A DNA stretch of 64,000 nucleotides from Sedimentibacter sp. MB31-C6 (GTDB lineage Bacteria; Bacillota; Clostridia; Tissierellales; Sedimentibacteraceae). The stretch spans positions 1,984,001-2,048,000 of the forward strand of contig NZ_CP142396.1 of the NCBI RefSeq assembly GCF_035934735.1. Direction: 5' to 3'. Position numbers and translations under genes: made by a program. This document shows, in pieces, positions 43,013-52,396 of the stretch; the first letter of the stretch is position 1, and the number at the start of each line of letters is the position of its first letter. The notes beneath the pieces were generated by a model that was given only the letters and a program-made list of their open reading frames with translations, did no database searches and was not told where the DNA came from.

Positions 43013-43036
43013 AAACAGTTACCAAGGTAACTGTTT
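43013..43036. promoter_or_regulatory. Inverted repeat, probable operator of the exporter operon
   Basis: AAACAGTTACC, two bases, GGTAACTGTTT: 22 of 24 positions are symmetric. Centre 43024.5. A -10-like TATATT at 43054-43059 gives a start near 43066, placing the centre at -41.5, the class II Crp/Fnr position. The adjacent divergent regulator is the obvious candidate protein. Confidence 0.65.
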
Positions 43037-43097
43037 AGTTAGTTAGTTTACATTATATTATAAATAGTTAAAAAATCAATATGACGCGGAGGTATTT

Positions 43098-44324
43098 ATG
43101 AAAAATATTATAAACCATATTAAAGAAAAAGGAAAAATTGTTATAATTCCATTTTCTATAGTCACTGTTTTGATTTCAATATTTATTTTTAATGGACTTC
43201 AAAAAGAAGATACTGCGATTGTATTTGCTAAAGACGGGAGATATATTGAAGCATCAGGAACTGTAGAAAGCAATTTAATTGCAGTTAGTAGCGAGGTAAC
43301 AGGAACTATAATTGAAAGTATGGTAAAAGAAGGAGATAGAGTTGAAGAAGGAGATATTATTGCAAAAATTAATAATACAAATATTACAAATCAATATGAC
43401 CAATCATTAATCAATATGAAATTATCAGAAAAGAATATTGAATTAATTGAAAATAACATTAATAGTTTAGAAATACAAAATTCTGATTCGATTAAGCAAG
43501 CTGAAAATGCATATTTATCGGCTGAAGCAGAGTTTGAAAAAGTTATGGATGGTGCAAGTGTTGATGAAATAAAACAAGCAGAAGAAGCTGTAATTCAGGC
43601 AGAAATAAATTTAGAATATATTAGAACTAATTTGGAAAGAAGTAAAGAACTTTTAGAGGAAGAAGCTATATCACAGAGTAAATATGATGAAATACTAAAA
43701 AACTATAATGTTGCAGAAACTCAATATAATTCAGCAGTTTCACAATTGAATATTGTAAAGTCTTATCCGACAGAAACAAGTATAAAAGCTGCAGAAAACA
43801 AAATGTTTCAAGCAAAAGCAGGATATGAATTATCTATTTCTAATGGAAATACTCAGATTCAACAGCTTGAAAGTCAACTAGAAATAGCAAAGGTACAATT
43901 TGAACAATCTAAAAACATTGTAGAACAATCAAAAATAGAACTAGAAAAGTTGACAATTAAATCACCTGTAGATGGAATTGTTAATTCATTACTTGTTAAA
44001 GAAGGTGAATTCATTTCAACAGGAAAGTTAGTTGCAGACATATACAACCCTGATAATATCGAAATCAAAGCTTATGTTTCAGAAGCAAATATAGGTCATA
44101 TTATAATTGGTCAAGATGTAGAGGTATTTATTGATTCAGATAACAATAAAATATTCAAAGGAAAAGTGACAAGAGTTAGTAATGAAGCAGAATTTACACC
44201 GAAAAATATTCAAACAAAAGAAGAAAGAGTAAATACTGTTTTTGAAGTAAAAATTGAAGTATTTGACTCTGATGGATTCATTAAGCCAGGTATGCCTGTG
44301 GACATTAATATAAAAATAGATTAA
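43098..44324 (+). CDS. HlyD/YbhG-type membrane fusion (adaptor) protein
   Basis: A 408-residue adaptor of an export system. One N-terminal membrane helix (residues ~12-32), a lipoyl/beta-barrel half (ASGTVESNLIAVSSEVTGTIIESMV, then GDIIAKINNTNI), a long coiled coil (about 95-290; QAEEAVIQAEINLEYIR), then the second lipoyl half (LTIKSPVDGIVNSLLVKEGEFISTGK) and beta-barrel (PGMPVDINIKID). It would link the ABC permease to the outside surface. ATG with CGCGGAGGTATTT. First gene of a four-gene operon; likely activated through the palindrome at 43013. Confidence 0.93.
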   Translation: MKNIINHIKEKGKIVIIPFSIVTVLISIFIFNGLQKEDTAIVFAKDGRYIEASGTVESNLIAVSSEVTGTIIESMVKEGDRVEEGDIIAKINNTNITNQYDQSLINMKLSEKNIELIENNINSLEIQNSDSIKQAENAYLSAEAEFEKVMDGASVDEIKQAEEAVIQAEINLEYIRTNLERSKELLEEEAISQSKYDEILKNYNVAETQYNSAVSQLNIVKSYPTETSIKAAENKMFQAKAGYELSISNGNTQIQQLESQLEIAKVQFEQSKNIVEQSKIELEKLTIKSPVDGIVNSLLVKEGEFISTGKLVADIYNPDNIEIKAYVSEANIGHIIIGQDVEVFIDSDNNKIFKGKVTRVSNEAEFTPKNIQTKEERVNTVFEVKIEVFDSDGFIKPGMPVDINIKID

Positions 44325-44343
44325 TAAATTTGAGGAGATTAAA

Positions 44344-45267
44344 ATGGTAATTGACATACAGACATATTCTTTAACTAAAAAATTTGGAGACATTATAGCG
44401 GTACACGACTTAGATATAAAAGTCAAAAAAAATACAATATATGGGTTAGTAGGACCAGATGGTGCAGGTAAAACAACAACTATGAGAATGCTGTGTTCTC
44501 TTGTTATTCCAAATAGTGGAACTGCTCAAATCGGAGGCTATGATATTGTTAAAGATAGTGATGAGATAAAAAAGCATATTGGTTATATGCCTCAGGAATT
44601 TAGTTTATATGGTGATCTCACTGTAATGGAAAATCTAGAATTTTATTCAAATATTTATCAAATTCCCAAAAAAATAAGCAAAGAAAAAATTAAATATTTA
44701 TTAGAATTTAGTAATCTTGCAGAACATTCATATAAACTTGCTGATCAACTGTCAGGTGGTATGAAGCAAAAACTTGCTTTATCTTGTAACCTTATTCATA
44801 CACCAAAATATTTATTTCTTGATGAACCAACTATAGGCGTTGACCCAGTAGCAAGAAGGGAATTGTGGAAAATACTTTTTGACTTGAGAGATGAAGGAGT
44901 GACAATATTTGTTAGTACACCATACATGGATGAAGCAGAAAGATGTGATGAAATAGGTTTAATGGATAAAGGGAAAATAATTTTAAATGATAAACCTGAC
45001 AATATTATAAAGAGTTTTAATAAGCATATTTTATGTATTTATTCAGAAGACAATTATATTACTAAAGATATAGCTCAGAATTCAGATTATGTTGAAGATG
45101 CATATTTACTTGGAGAAGAACTTCATATAGTAGTAGAAAAATTGGATGATTCTATAAAAAATCTAGAAGAAGAATTTAGTTATAACCATATAAATATAAA
45201 TTCTATTAAAGTAATAGAACCAACCCTTGAAGATGTATTTGTTAATATTGTTAAAAATCAGCAATGA
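44344..45267 (+). CDS. ABC exporter ATPase subunit 1
   Basis: A 307-residue ATPase. Walker A GPDGAGKTTT (Asp in place of the usual Asn), Q-loop YMPQEF, signature LSGGMKQKLAL, Walker B YLFLDEPTIGVDP with catalytic Glu, and switch region FVSTPYMDEAERCDE (Thr-Pro where most family members have a catalytic His, so its H-loop may be degenerate). The C-terminal ~80 residues are a regulatory tail. ATG with GAGGAGATTAAA, 19 bases after the adaptor. Probably forms a heterodimer with the next ATPase. Confidence 0.92.
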   Translation: MVIDIQTYSLTKKFGDIIAVHDLDIKVKKNTIYGLVGPDGAGKTTTMRMLCSLVIPNSGTAQIGGYDIVKDSDEIKKHIGYMPQEFSLYGDLTVMENLEFYSNIYQIPKKISKEKIKYLLEFSNLAEHSYKLADQLSGGMKQKLALSCNLIHTPKYLFLDEPTIGVDPVARRELWKILFDLRDEGVTIFVSTPYMDEAERCDEIGLMDKGKIILNDKPDNIIKSFNKHILCIYSEDNYITKDIAQNSDYVEDAYLLGEELHIVVEKLDDSIKNLEEEFSYNHININSIKVIEPTLEDVFVNIVKNQQ

Positions 45268-45281
45268 ATGGAGAAGATTAA

Positions 45282-46217
45282 ATGGAAAATACAATTGAAA
45301 TAAAAAGTCTAACAAAAACATTTGGTAAATTTGTTGCTGTTAACAACGTTAGTTTCAATGTTAAAAAAGGTGAAGTATTTGGCTTTTTAGGCCCTAATGG
45401 TTCTGGCAAAACCACAGTAATAAGAATGATTTTAGGATTAATAAATCCTTCTTCTGGAACAGGAAATGTTTTAGGTTATGATATATCAAAAAATAAAGAA
45501 AAGTTAAGAGGTAAAATAGGTTATATGTCTCAAAAATTCAGTCTTTATGAAGAACTGACAGTAGAAGAAAACCTTGATTTTTATGCAGGAGTTTACAATA
45601 TTCCGAAAAATAAAATTAAAGACAAGAAAAAAGCAATATTAAAAATGGCAGATTTAGAGGGTAAGGAAAATTTAATAGTATCTAACCTTTCAGGAGGTTG
45701 GAAACAACGTTTAGCTCTAGGATGTGCAATAATACATGAACCAGAAATTTTACTTTTAGATGAACCTACAGGAGGAGTAGATCCTATAGCTAGAAGACAA
45801 TTTTGGGATATTATCTATAATCTGTCAAAACAGGGGGTTACAATATTAGTAACAACTCATTACATGGATGAGGCTGAACATTGCAACACTATTGGATTTT
45901 TATATTATGGAAATATATTATCCCTTGATACACCTAATAATATGAAAGAAAAAATAATAGACGGTGACATAGTAGAAATTAAAACAGATAATACGTTGAA
46001 ATCTATAGAATTATTAAAAAGAAAAGAAAAAATTAAGGAAGCTTCAGTTTATGGAGCTGGAATTCACGTTATGATTGATTTCAATTTAAATTTAAATATT
46101 ATAAAAAATTATTTAACAGAAAGTGGTATAAAAGTTAATTATATTAAAAAAGTTAAACCATCATTAGAAGATGTATTTGTGTTCCTTGTAGAAAATGAAA
46201 AAAGAAATAATAGATAA
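45282..46217 (+). CDS. ABC exporter ATPase subunit 2
   Basis: A 311-residue ATPase, a paralogue of the preceding gene. Walker A GPNGSGKTTV, Q-loop YMSQKF, signature LSGGWKQRLAL, Walker B ILLLDEPTGGVDP and an intact H-loop VTTHYMDEAEHC. Since subunit 1 lacks the H-loop histidine, one composite site would be weak, as in many heterodimeric exporters. Together they correspond to the two halves of fused YbhF/RbbA-type ATPases. ATG with GGAGAAGATTAA. Confidence 0.93.
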   Translation: MENTIEIKSLTKTFGKFVAVNNVSFNVKKGEVFGFLGPNGSGKTTVIRMILGLINPSSGTGNVLGYDISKNKEKLRGKIGYMSQKFSLYEELTVEENLDFYAGVYNIPKNKIKDKKKAILKMADLEGKENLIVSNLSGGWKQRLALGCAIIHEPEILLLDEPTGGVDPIARRQFWDIIYNLSKQGVTILVTTHYMDEAEHCNTIGFLYYGNILSLDTPNNMKEKIIDGDIVEIKTDNTLKSIELLKRKEKIKEASVYGAGIHVMIDFNLNLNIIKNYLTESGIKVNYIKKVKPSLEDVFVFLVENEKRNNR

Positions 46218-46231
46218 ATTGGGGTGATATT

Positions 46232-47356
46232 ATGAATGTTAATATAAAAAGAGTACTGGCTATCATTAAAAAAGAATTTTCTCAAATAAAGAGAGATAAA
46301 AGAACAATTGCAATTATTATAATGATGCCAATTATGGAATTGCTTCTTTTTGGGTATGCAGCATCTACAAGTGTAGATCACATTCCTACAGTTGTACTTA
46401 ATAATGACATTGGAATTGAAAGCAGAGAATTGTTAGATGGTTTTACTAATTCGCAATATTTTGATTTAGATTATCATGTTAATAGCATGAAAGATGTTGA
46501 AGAATATCTAGACAATGGTTATGCTAAAGCAGGAATTGTTATACCTTCAGAATTTTCAAAAGATATAAAAAAAGGTAAAACAGCACAAATTCAGTTAATA
46601 GTTGATGGTACTGATCCAACTACTGCTCAAACAATACTATCTAGCGCAGGTGGAGTAGTTCAATCTATGTCTGTTGATATTACTCAAGAAACTTATAAAA
46701 CAAATATGCCCCAGCCCTTAGACTTAAGAAGCAGGGTTTGGTATAATCCTGACATGAGTAGTATATACTTTAATATTCCTGGCCTTATAGGAGTAATATT
46801 ACAAACAGTAACTCTCATGTTGACATCATTTTCAATTGTTAGAGAAAGAGAAAGAGGAACTATGGAGCAGCTTATTGTAACTCCAATAACCAAAATGGAA
46901 CTTATGGTAGGTAAAATTATACCCTATGTGATAATTGGATTTGTGGATATAGTTCTAGCTATAGCCTTAAGTGTATTTTGGTTTCGTGTGCCAATAGCAG
47001 GGAGTATAACTTTATTATTACTATTTTCAGTTATATTTTTATTTGGGGCACTTGGAGTAGGTCTTCTTATATCTACAATATCTAAAAGCCAACTTCAAGC
47101 AATGCAATTGTCAATGTTTATGATTATGCCTAATATATTGCTATCAGGATATATGTTTCCCAGAGAAGCAATGCCAAGTGTTATTAATGGACTTAGTACA
47201 ATTCTTCCATTAACTTATTTTATAAAAGTGTTACGTGGCATAATTTTAAAGGGAAATGGGTTTATGGCATTGTATCAAGAATTTATTATTTTAGTTATGT
47301 TTGGTATAATATTTCTTATTTTTGCTACGATTAAATTTAAAAAGAAAATTGATTAA
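46232..47356 (+). CDS. ABC-2 type exporter permease (YhhJ/YbhR-like)
   Basis: A 374-residue membrane subunit. One helix near residues 27-46 (TIAIIIMMPIMELLLFGYAAS), a large external domain (~48-175), then five C-terminal helices. YNPDMSSIYFNIPGLIGVILQ and RERERGTMEQLIVTPI match the YhhJ/YbhR group. Only one permease gene is present, so the channel is expected to be a homodimer. With the adaptor and two ATPases it forms a complete exporter, substrate unknown (members have been linked to drug or cation efflux). ATG with TTGGGGTGATATT. No clear terminator follows. Confidence 0.93.
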   Translation: MNVNIKRVLAIIKKEFSQIKRDKRTIAIIIMMPIMELLLFGYAASTSVDHIPTVVLNNDIGIESRELLDGFTNSQYFDLDYHVNSMKDVEEYLDNGYAKAGIVIPSEFSKDIKKGKTAQIQLIVDGTDPTTAQTILSSAGGVVQSMSVDITQETYKTNMPQPLDLRSRVWYNPDMSSIYFNIPGLIGVILQTVTLMLTSFSIVRERERGTMEQLIVTPITKMELMVGKIIPYVIIGFVDIVLAIALSVFWFRVPIAGSITLLLLFSVIFLFGALGVGLLISTISKSQLQAMQLSMFMIMPNILLSGYMFPREAMPSVINGLSTILPLTYFIKVLRGIILKGNGFMALYQEFIILVMFGIIFLIFATIKFKKKID

Positions 47357-47500
47357 TTTATAAGTTGTTTAATGTTGTTAACTTTTCCTACATTTTCTAA
47401 TAAACTTCTCATTAAATTCTTATTGAAATATAATTTTAATATTATATAAATATAATATTATTGTATAATATGAAGCATTTTTGTAAAAGTCATGCAAATT

Positions 47501-47541
47501 TAGAATATTATGTTGACATATAATATTCTAAATGCTAAACT
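47501..47541 (+). promoter_or_regulatory. Promoter and palindrome of the RND operon
   Basis: An inverted repeat TAGAATATTAT..ATAATATTCTA (47501-47530) spans a -35-like TTGACA (47513-47518). A -10-like TAAACT (47536-47541) follows at 17 bases. The palindrome overlaps the -35, so a protein bound there would block or assist polymerase. Confidence 0.55.
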
Positions 47542-47554
47542 TACTAAGTAAAAT

Positions 47555-47568
47555 ACTGACCGGTCGGT
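47555..47568. promoter_or_regulatory. TetR-type operator of the RND operon
   Basis: ACTGACCGGTCGGT, a near-palindrome with a perfect GACCGGTC core and a further CGG after it, matching the GACCGGTC-containing sites bound by many AcrR/TetR regulators. It lies just past the proposed start and before the first gene; the operon encodes its own TetR. Confidence 0.65.
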
Positions 47569-47587
47569 CGGAAATATGGAGGGAAAG

Positions 47588-48697
47588 TTGAAAAAAATTT
47601 TGACATTATTAATTATTATAGCTCTAGTAGTTACTGGATGTAGTACTGATGGTAATACTGCGGTGACAACAGCAGAAGAAAGTTATATTGCTGTTGAGAC
47701 AGAAATATTAAAACCAATGAATCTTTACATTGAAAATATTATGACAGCCAAAGCTTTGGCGGACAAAGATGTTTATGTTGTTCCAACCATGGCAGGAAAA
47801 GTTGAAAAAATATATGTAAATGTAGGTGATAGTGTAAACAAGGATGATTTATTATTTGTAATGGACAAAGACGATATTAACAATCAGGTTAATCAAGCTT
47901 ATGCAGCATATGAAGCTGCTTTGGCAGGTTATGATGTTAGTGTTTCACAAATTGAAAATGCGAAAAAAACATATGAACGTATTGAAAAGTTATATGAAGA
48001 AGGAGCTGTTCCTGAAACTCAATATGAACAAGCTAAATTAGCAGCTTCTGATGAAACATTAGCAGCAGCTCAAAAAAATGTTGAACAATCGCGTGTTGCA
48101 TATGAAAATGCTACCTCAGCTTTAGATAATGCCGAAGTTCGGGCTCCTATTTCTGGCGTAATTTCTAATGTTAGCATTGTTGAAGGAGAATTTGCCACAT
48201 CCAGTCAGCCTCCAATTACTATAGTAGATTCAGACATAATTACAGTTGAATTTGGCGTTCCTGGAAATATGGTGAATAAAATTAAACAGGGTGATATGGT
48301 AACTGTTGATATTAGTGCTGCAGATTATACTAATGAAGCAGTTATAAATAGTATAAGCACAGCTTCCAATCAAATGACTAATTTATATACTGTAGAAATA
48401 TTGTTAGAAAATGATGGTTCAATAAAACCAGGTATGTTTGCAAAAGTTTATTTAAATACTGATAAAATTGATAACGCTCTTGCAGTTAAAACAGAAGCTG
48501 TTATTAACAGAAATGGTAATAAAATAGTATTTGTTACTAGTGGAGATTTAGCTGTTGAAAGAGAAGTTGTTACAGGCCTTGATACAGGTGAATATATAGA
48601 AATTAAGTCAGGCTTAACAGAAGGTGAAAATGTTATAATAAAAGGTCAAGATTATGTTAATGATGGAAGTAAAATAAAGGTTGTAAGGGGTGAATAA
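47588..48697 (+). CDS. RND efflux adaptor lipoprotein
   Basis: A 369-residue periplasmic-adaptor-type lipoprotein. Start at TTG 47588 behind ATGGAGGGAAAG gives a clean lipoprotein signal MKKILTLLIIIALVVTGCSTD, with lipidated C18. Lipoyl halves: TMAGKVEKIYVNVGDSVNKDDLL and VRAPISGVISNVSIVEGEFA; coiled coil between (~105-180; QAYAAYEAALAGYDVSVSQ); beta-barrel and MP domains after 215 (IKPGMFAKVYLN). It connects the RND pump with the TolC-like protein. It is followed at once by the pump gene (two-base gap). Confidence 0.92.
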   Translation: MKKILTLLIIIALVVTGCSTDGNTAVTTAEESYIAVETEILKPMNLYIENIMTAKALADKDVYVVPTMAGKVEKIYVNVGDSVNKDDLLFVMDKDDINNQVNQAYAAYEAALAGYDVSVSQIENAKKTYERIEKLYEEGAVPETQYEQAKLAASDETLAAAQKNVEQSRVAYENATSALDNAEVRAPISGVISNVSIVEGEFATSSQPPITIVDSDIITVEFGVPGNMVNKIKQGDMVTVDISAADYTNEAVINSISTASNQMTNLYTVEILLENDGSIKPGMFAKVYLNTDKIDNALAVKTEAVINRNGNKIVFVTSGDLAVEREVVTGLDTGEYIEIKSGLTEGENVIIKGQDYVNDGSKIKVVRGE

Positions 48698-48699
48698 GA

Positions 48700-51600
48700 A
48701 TGCTACCAAGATTTTCAGTTAAAAAACCTGTTACAATAACAATGATGGTCTTAATAGTTATATTGTTGGGAGTAGTATCTTTTAGTAAGCTTAATATAGA
48801 TTTGCTTCCATCAATGGAGCTACCATATGCAATGGTACAGACGACTTATTCTGGTGCAGGACCAGAAGAAATAGAAAACTTAATAACTAAACCATTAGAA
48901 CAAACTTTAGCAACTGTTGATAATATAGAAGGTATATTTTCTTTTTCAAATGAAGGTAGTTCTATAGTATTGATGGAATTTGATTTCAGTACAGATATGG
49001 ATGAAACCATGCTCCAAATGAGAGAAAAAATAGATATAATAAAGGGATTTTTGCCTGATGGTACAACAGCGCCAATTGTTATGAAAATGGATCCAAACAG
49101 TATGCCAATAATACAGTTGGCAATTTCAAGTAATGGCGATATATACAATACTCAAAAGATAGCTGAAGATATAATTCAACCTAGTATTGAAAGAATAGAA
49201 GGTACAGCTTCGGCTAATGTATCAGGTGGATTACAGCAAGAAGTGGAAGTTATGCTTCACGAAGAGTCATTAAAAGGTTATAATTTAAATTCTAATTATG
49301 TAGGTCAAATGATACAAGCTGAAAATATTAATCTACCAGGTGGAAGTGTTGAAAAGGGTAATAATGAACTTATAGTTAGGACAGTAGGAGAATTTAAGTC
49401 TGTAGAAGAAATAAGAAATTTGAATATTCCACTTACAAGTGGAGGTACTGTTCGATTAAGGGATATAGCAGATGTTAATCTTGTTAATAAAGAACAAGAT
49501 TCTATTACAAAGCTTAATGGAGAAGATGTTGTACAAATTTCCATAATGAAGCAATCTGATGGAAACACAGTAAATGTAGCTAGAAATGTAAATAAAGAAT
49601 TGGAAAAAATAAGAGCAGAATATCCAAATATAAAAATTGAAACTATATTCGATCAATCAGAATACATAAATCTATCTATTAATAACTTGAAAAACACTGC
49701 TATCACTGGCGCGATACTAGCTGTAGTTATACTTTTGATTTTTTTAAGAAGTTTTAAAACAACTACTGTTATAGCTATTTCCATTCCTATTTCTATCATA
49801 ACAACTTTTATTTTATTATACTTTACAGGAATAACTTTAAATATGATGACTATAGGAGCTTTAGCATTAGGTATAGGGATGCTCGTTGATAATTCAATTG
49901 TTGTTATAGAAAATATCTATAGACATAGAAGCCTTGGAATGGATCGTATTTCAGCATCAGTTGAAGGTACAAATGAAGTATCAATGGCTGTTACAGCTTC
50001 TACTTTGACAACTATGTCTGTTTTTTTACCAATAGTTTTTACTGGTGGACTTGCATCAACTATTTTTAAGGATTTTGCAATGACTATAGTTATTGCACTT
50101 GTAAGTTCATTATTTGTAGCTTTGACTCTTATTCCTATGCTGTCCTCTAAATTAGTATCAGTAAAAAATATGGAATCAGAAGAAGCTCAAGAAAAGAAAC
50201 ATGGTAAAATAGTAACTACTTATAAAAAAGTTTTAGGATTTAGTTTAAATCATAGAATAATAACTGTTATTTTAAGTATAGCATTATTTGTAGTAAGTGT
50301 TGTTGCAGTTACAACAGTAGGAGCAGAGTTCTTTCCAGCAACAGATGAAGGTCAAGTTAATATAAGTGTAAGTCTTCCATCTGGAGCAGAGCTTCATGAA
50401 ACAGACAGTATATTACAAGAGATACAAAAATCTGTTGAACAAATACCTGAAGTTGAAGGCGTCTTTACATCAGCAGGTAGTGGCGGCATGATGAGCATGG
50501 GAGGCGGCTCAAACGGAGGTAATATCGCAGTTATATTAAATGATTTAAAAGATAGAGACAAAAGTACAAAAGAAGTTAGCGATGAAATAAGAACAATTGT
50601 AAAAGATATACCTGGAGCTGAAATAAGTGTTTCTGAATCTTCGATGATGGCTATGAGTTCGGGAGGACAAATTAGCATAAGCATTAAGGGTGATGATTTA
50701 GATACGCTTAATAATATTGGTAATGATTTTAAAAATTTAATTGAACAAGTTGAAGGAACTAGAGAAGTGTCTACAAGTTATGAAGATGGTATTCCTCAGG
50801 TAGAAATAATAACTGACAGATTAATAGCTTCTCAATATGGATTATCAACAGCACAAATAGGCTCTGCAGTAAATAACACATTATCAGGCTCCGTAGTTAC
50901 TAAATTTAAAATTAATGGAGACGAGTTAGATGTAAATTTAAAAGGGGAAAATATATATGGGCAAAGTATGACTTTCTTAAACATGTTACCTGTACCAACA
51001 CCTACAGGAGGAAGTGTTCCTTTGTCAGAAGTCGCAGAAATAAAAATTGAAAATGGACCAATAAATATAACGAGGGAAAATCAAGTAAGAGTATTAACTG
51101 TAAGTGGAAGTGTATTAGGCAGAGATGTTCAATCTGTTTCGACTGAAATTAAACAATTGCTTGAAGAATATGAAATGCCAAATGGTTATGAATATACATT
51201 TGGTGGAGAAACAGAGCAAATAGCAGAAACATTTGGTGATTTATTCTTAGCAATGGCTATGGCAGTGTTACTTGTTTATATGATAATAGCTGCACAATTT
51301 GAATCTTTAATACAGCCTTTGTCAATTATGTTTTCTGTACCATTAGCTTTATCAGGTGGATTTATTGCGCTATTTATAACGGGTATACCTTTAAGTGTAG
51401 TTGGAATAATTGGATTTATTATACTTATTGGTATAGTAGTTAATAATGCAATAGTATTAGTAGATTATATCAATAAAAGACGAAGTAATGGTGAAGACAG
51501 AACTGTTGCAATAATGAAAGCAGGTCCAATAAGAATAAGACCTATTCTTATGACGGCGTTAACTACAATATTAGGACTCGTTCCAATGTCAATAGGTATT

Positions 51601-51777
51601 GGAGAAGGAGGAGAATTGACTCAACCAATGGGTGTTGTGGTTATAGGTGGTTTAGCTTTTTCTACAGTACTAACACTGATAATAGTGCCTGTTATATATA
51701 CAATTTTTGATGATATTTCAGAATTCTTTAAAAGAAAATTTAAAAAGAATAAAAATGAAATTATGAACCAAATTTAA
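48700..51777 (+). CDS. RND-family multidrug efflux pump
   Basis: A 1025-residue RND (HAE1/AcrB-like) transporter with twelve helices and two large external loops. Seen: start FSVKKPVTITMMVLIVILLG, NIDLLPSMELPYAMVQTTYSGAGPEE, GMLVDNSIVVIENIYRH in helix 4 with the proton-relay Asp, TGGLASTIFKDFA, and GIVVNNAIVLVDYINKRR in helix 10. A Gly/Met-rich patch (SGGMMSMGGGSNGG) occurs in the second external loop. It exports hydrophobic or amphiphilic compounds using the proton gradient. ATG with AAGGGGTGAATAAGA. Regulated with its adaptor, TetR and TolC-like protein as one operon. Confidence 0.95.
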   Translation: MLPRFSVKKPVTITMMVLIVILLGVVSFSKLNIDLLPSMELPYAMVQTTYSGAGPEEIENLITKPLEQTLATVDNIEGIFSFSNEGSSIVLMEFDFSTDMDETMLQMREKIDIIKGFLPDGTTAPIVMKMDPNSMPIIQLAISSNGDIYNTQKIAEDIIQPSIERIEGTASANVSGGLQQEVEVMLHEESLKGYNLNSNYVGQMIQAENINLPGGSVEKGNNELIVRTVGEFKSVEEIRNLNIPLTSGGTVRLRDIADVNLVNKEQDSITKLNGEDVVQISIMKQSDGNTVNVARNVNKELEKIRAEYPNIKIETIFDQSEYINLSINNLKNTAITGAILAVVILLIFLRSFKTTTVIAISIPISIITTFILLYFTGITLNMMTIGALALGIGMLVDNSIVVIENIYRHRSLGMDRISASVEGTNEVSMAVTASTLTTMSVFLPIVFTGGLASTIFKDFAMTIVIALVSSLFVALTLIPMLSSKLVSVKNMESEEAQEKKHGKIVTTYKKVLGFSLNHRIITVILSIALFVVSVVAVTTVGAEFFPATDEGQVNISVSLPSGAELHETDSILQEIQKSVEQIPEVEGVFTSAGSGGMMSMGGGSNGGNIAVILNDLKDRDKSTKEVSDEIRTIVKDIPGAEISVSESSMMAMSSGGQISISIKGDDLDTLNNIGNDFKNLIEQVEGTREVSTSYEDGIPQVEIITDRLIASQYGLSTAQIGSAVNNTLSGSVVTKFKINGDELDVNLKGENIYGQSMTFLNMLPVPTPTGGSVPLSEVAEIKIENGPINITRENQVRVLTVSGSVLGRDVQSVSTEIKQLLEEYEMPNGYEYTFGGETEQIAETFGDLFLAMAMAVLLVYMIIAAQFESLIQPLSIMFSVPLALSGGFIALFITGIPLSVVGIIGFIILIGIVVNNAIVLVDYINKRRSNGEDRTVAIMKAGPIRIRPILMTALTTILGLVPMSIGIGEGGELTQPMGVVVIGGLAFSTVLTLIIVPVIYTIFDDISEFFKRKFKKNKNEIMNQI

Positions 51778-51786
51778 GGAGGCGTT

Positions 51787-52365
51787 ATGGCGGTTAAGAA
51801 TCAAAAACGTAATGATATATTAGCTTCTGCCAGGACTCTATTTAAGGAAAAGGGATTTCATAATACTAAAATGGAAGAAATAGCTTTAAATGCTGGCGTA
51901 GGAAAGGGAACACTCTATGGGTATTTTAGCAATAAGCAGGAAATTTTCGATGAAACTTGTATTGAAAGAGTTTCTATGATTCTAGAAGTTATTGAAGAAA
52001 TAAGCAATAAAGATATTAGTTTTAGAGAAAAGCTTTTTAAAATGCTAAGTTTAAAAGAAAATGAATTGGATTATGAAGATGTATCTATAGAAAGTATAAT
52101 GTCAAATAAAAATATTGTATCAGAAAAAGTTGTAAAAGCTATGATGAGTTATGTATTTGATGTTTATACAATAATAATTAAAATGGTAGATCAAGGAAAA
52201 AACGAAGGTGTCGTTAAAAAAGGTGTTTCTTCTGATATAATAGCTACTTTAATTGTAGGTGCTATGGGTGAATATATTAGAATAAAAAGTTTTAAACGTG
52301 AGAATAGTATAAAAGAAGAAGAGCATATTATAGACTTGCTTTTTAATGGATTTGGTGTAAAATAA
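51787..52365 (+). CDS. TetR/AcrR-family regulator of the RND operon
   Basis: A 192-residue repressor. N-terminal HTH (residues ~7-53): RNDILASARTLFKEKGFHNTKMEEIALNAGVGKGTLYGYFSNKQEIF is the full TetR consensus. The rest is a variable helical ligand domain. Start ATG with TAAGGAGGCGTT, nine bases after the pump's stop, so it is translated with the operon and should repress it through the GACCGGTC site upstream. Confidence 0.93.
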   Translation: MAVKNQKRNDILASARTLFKEKGFHNTKMEEIALNAGVGKGTLYGYFSNKQEIFDETCIERVSMILEVIEEISNKDISFREKLFKMLSLKENELDYEDVSIESIMSNKNIVSEKVVKAMMSYVFDVYTIIIKMVDQGKNEGVVKKGVSSDIIATLIVGAMGEYIRIKSFKRENSIKEEEHIIDLLFNGFGVK

Positions 52366-52396
52366 AAGTATATTACTAGATAAACAGGAGGATATA

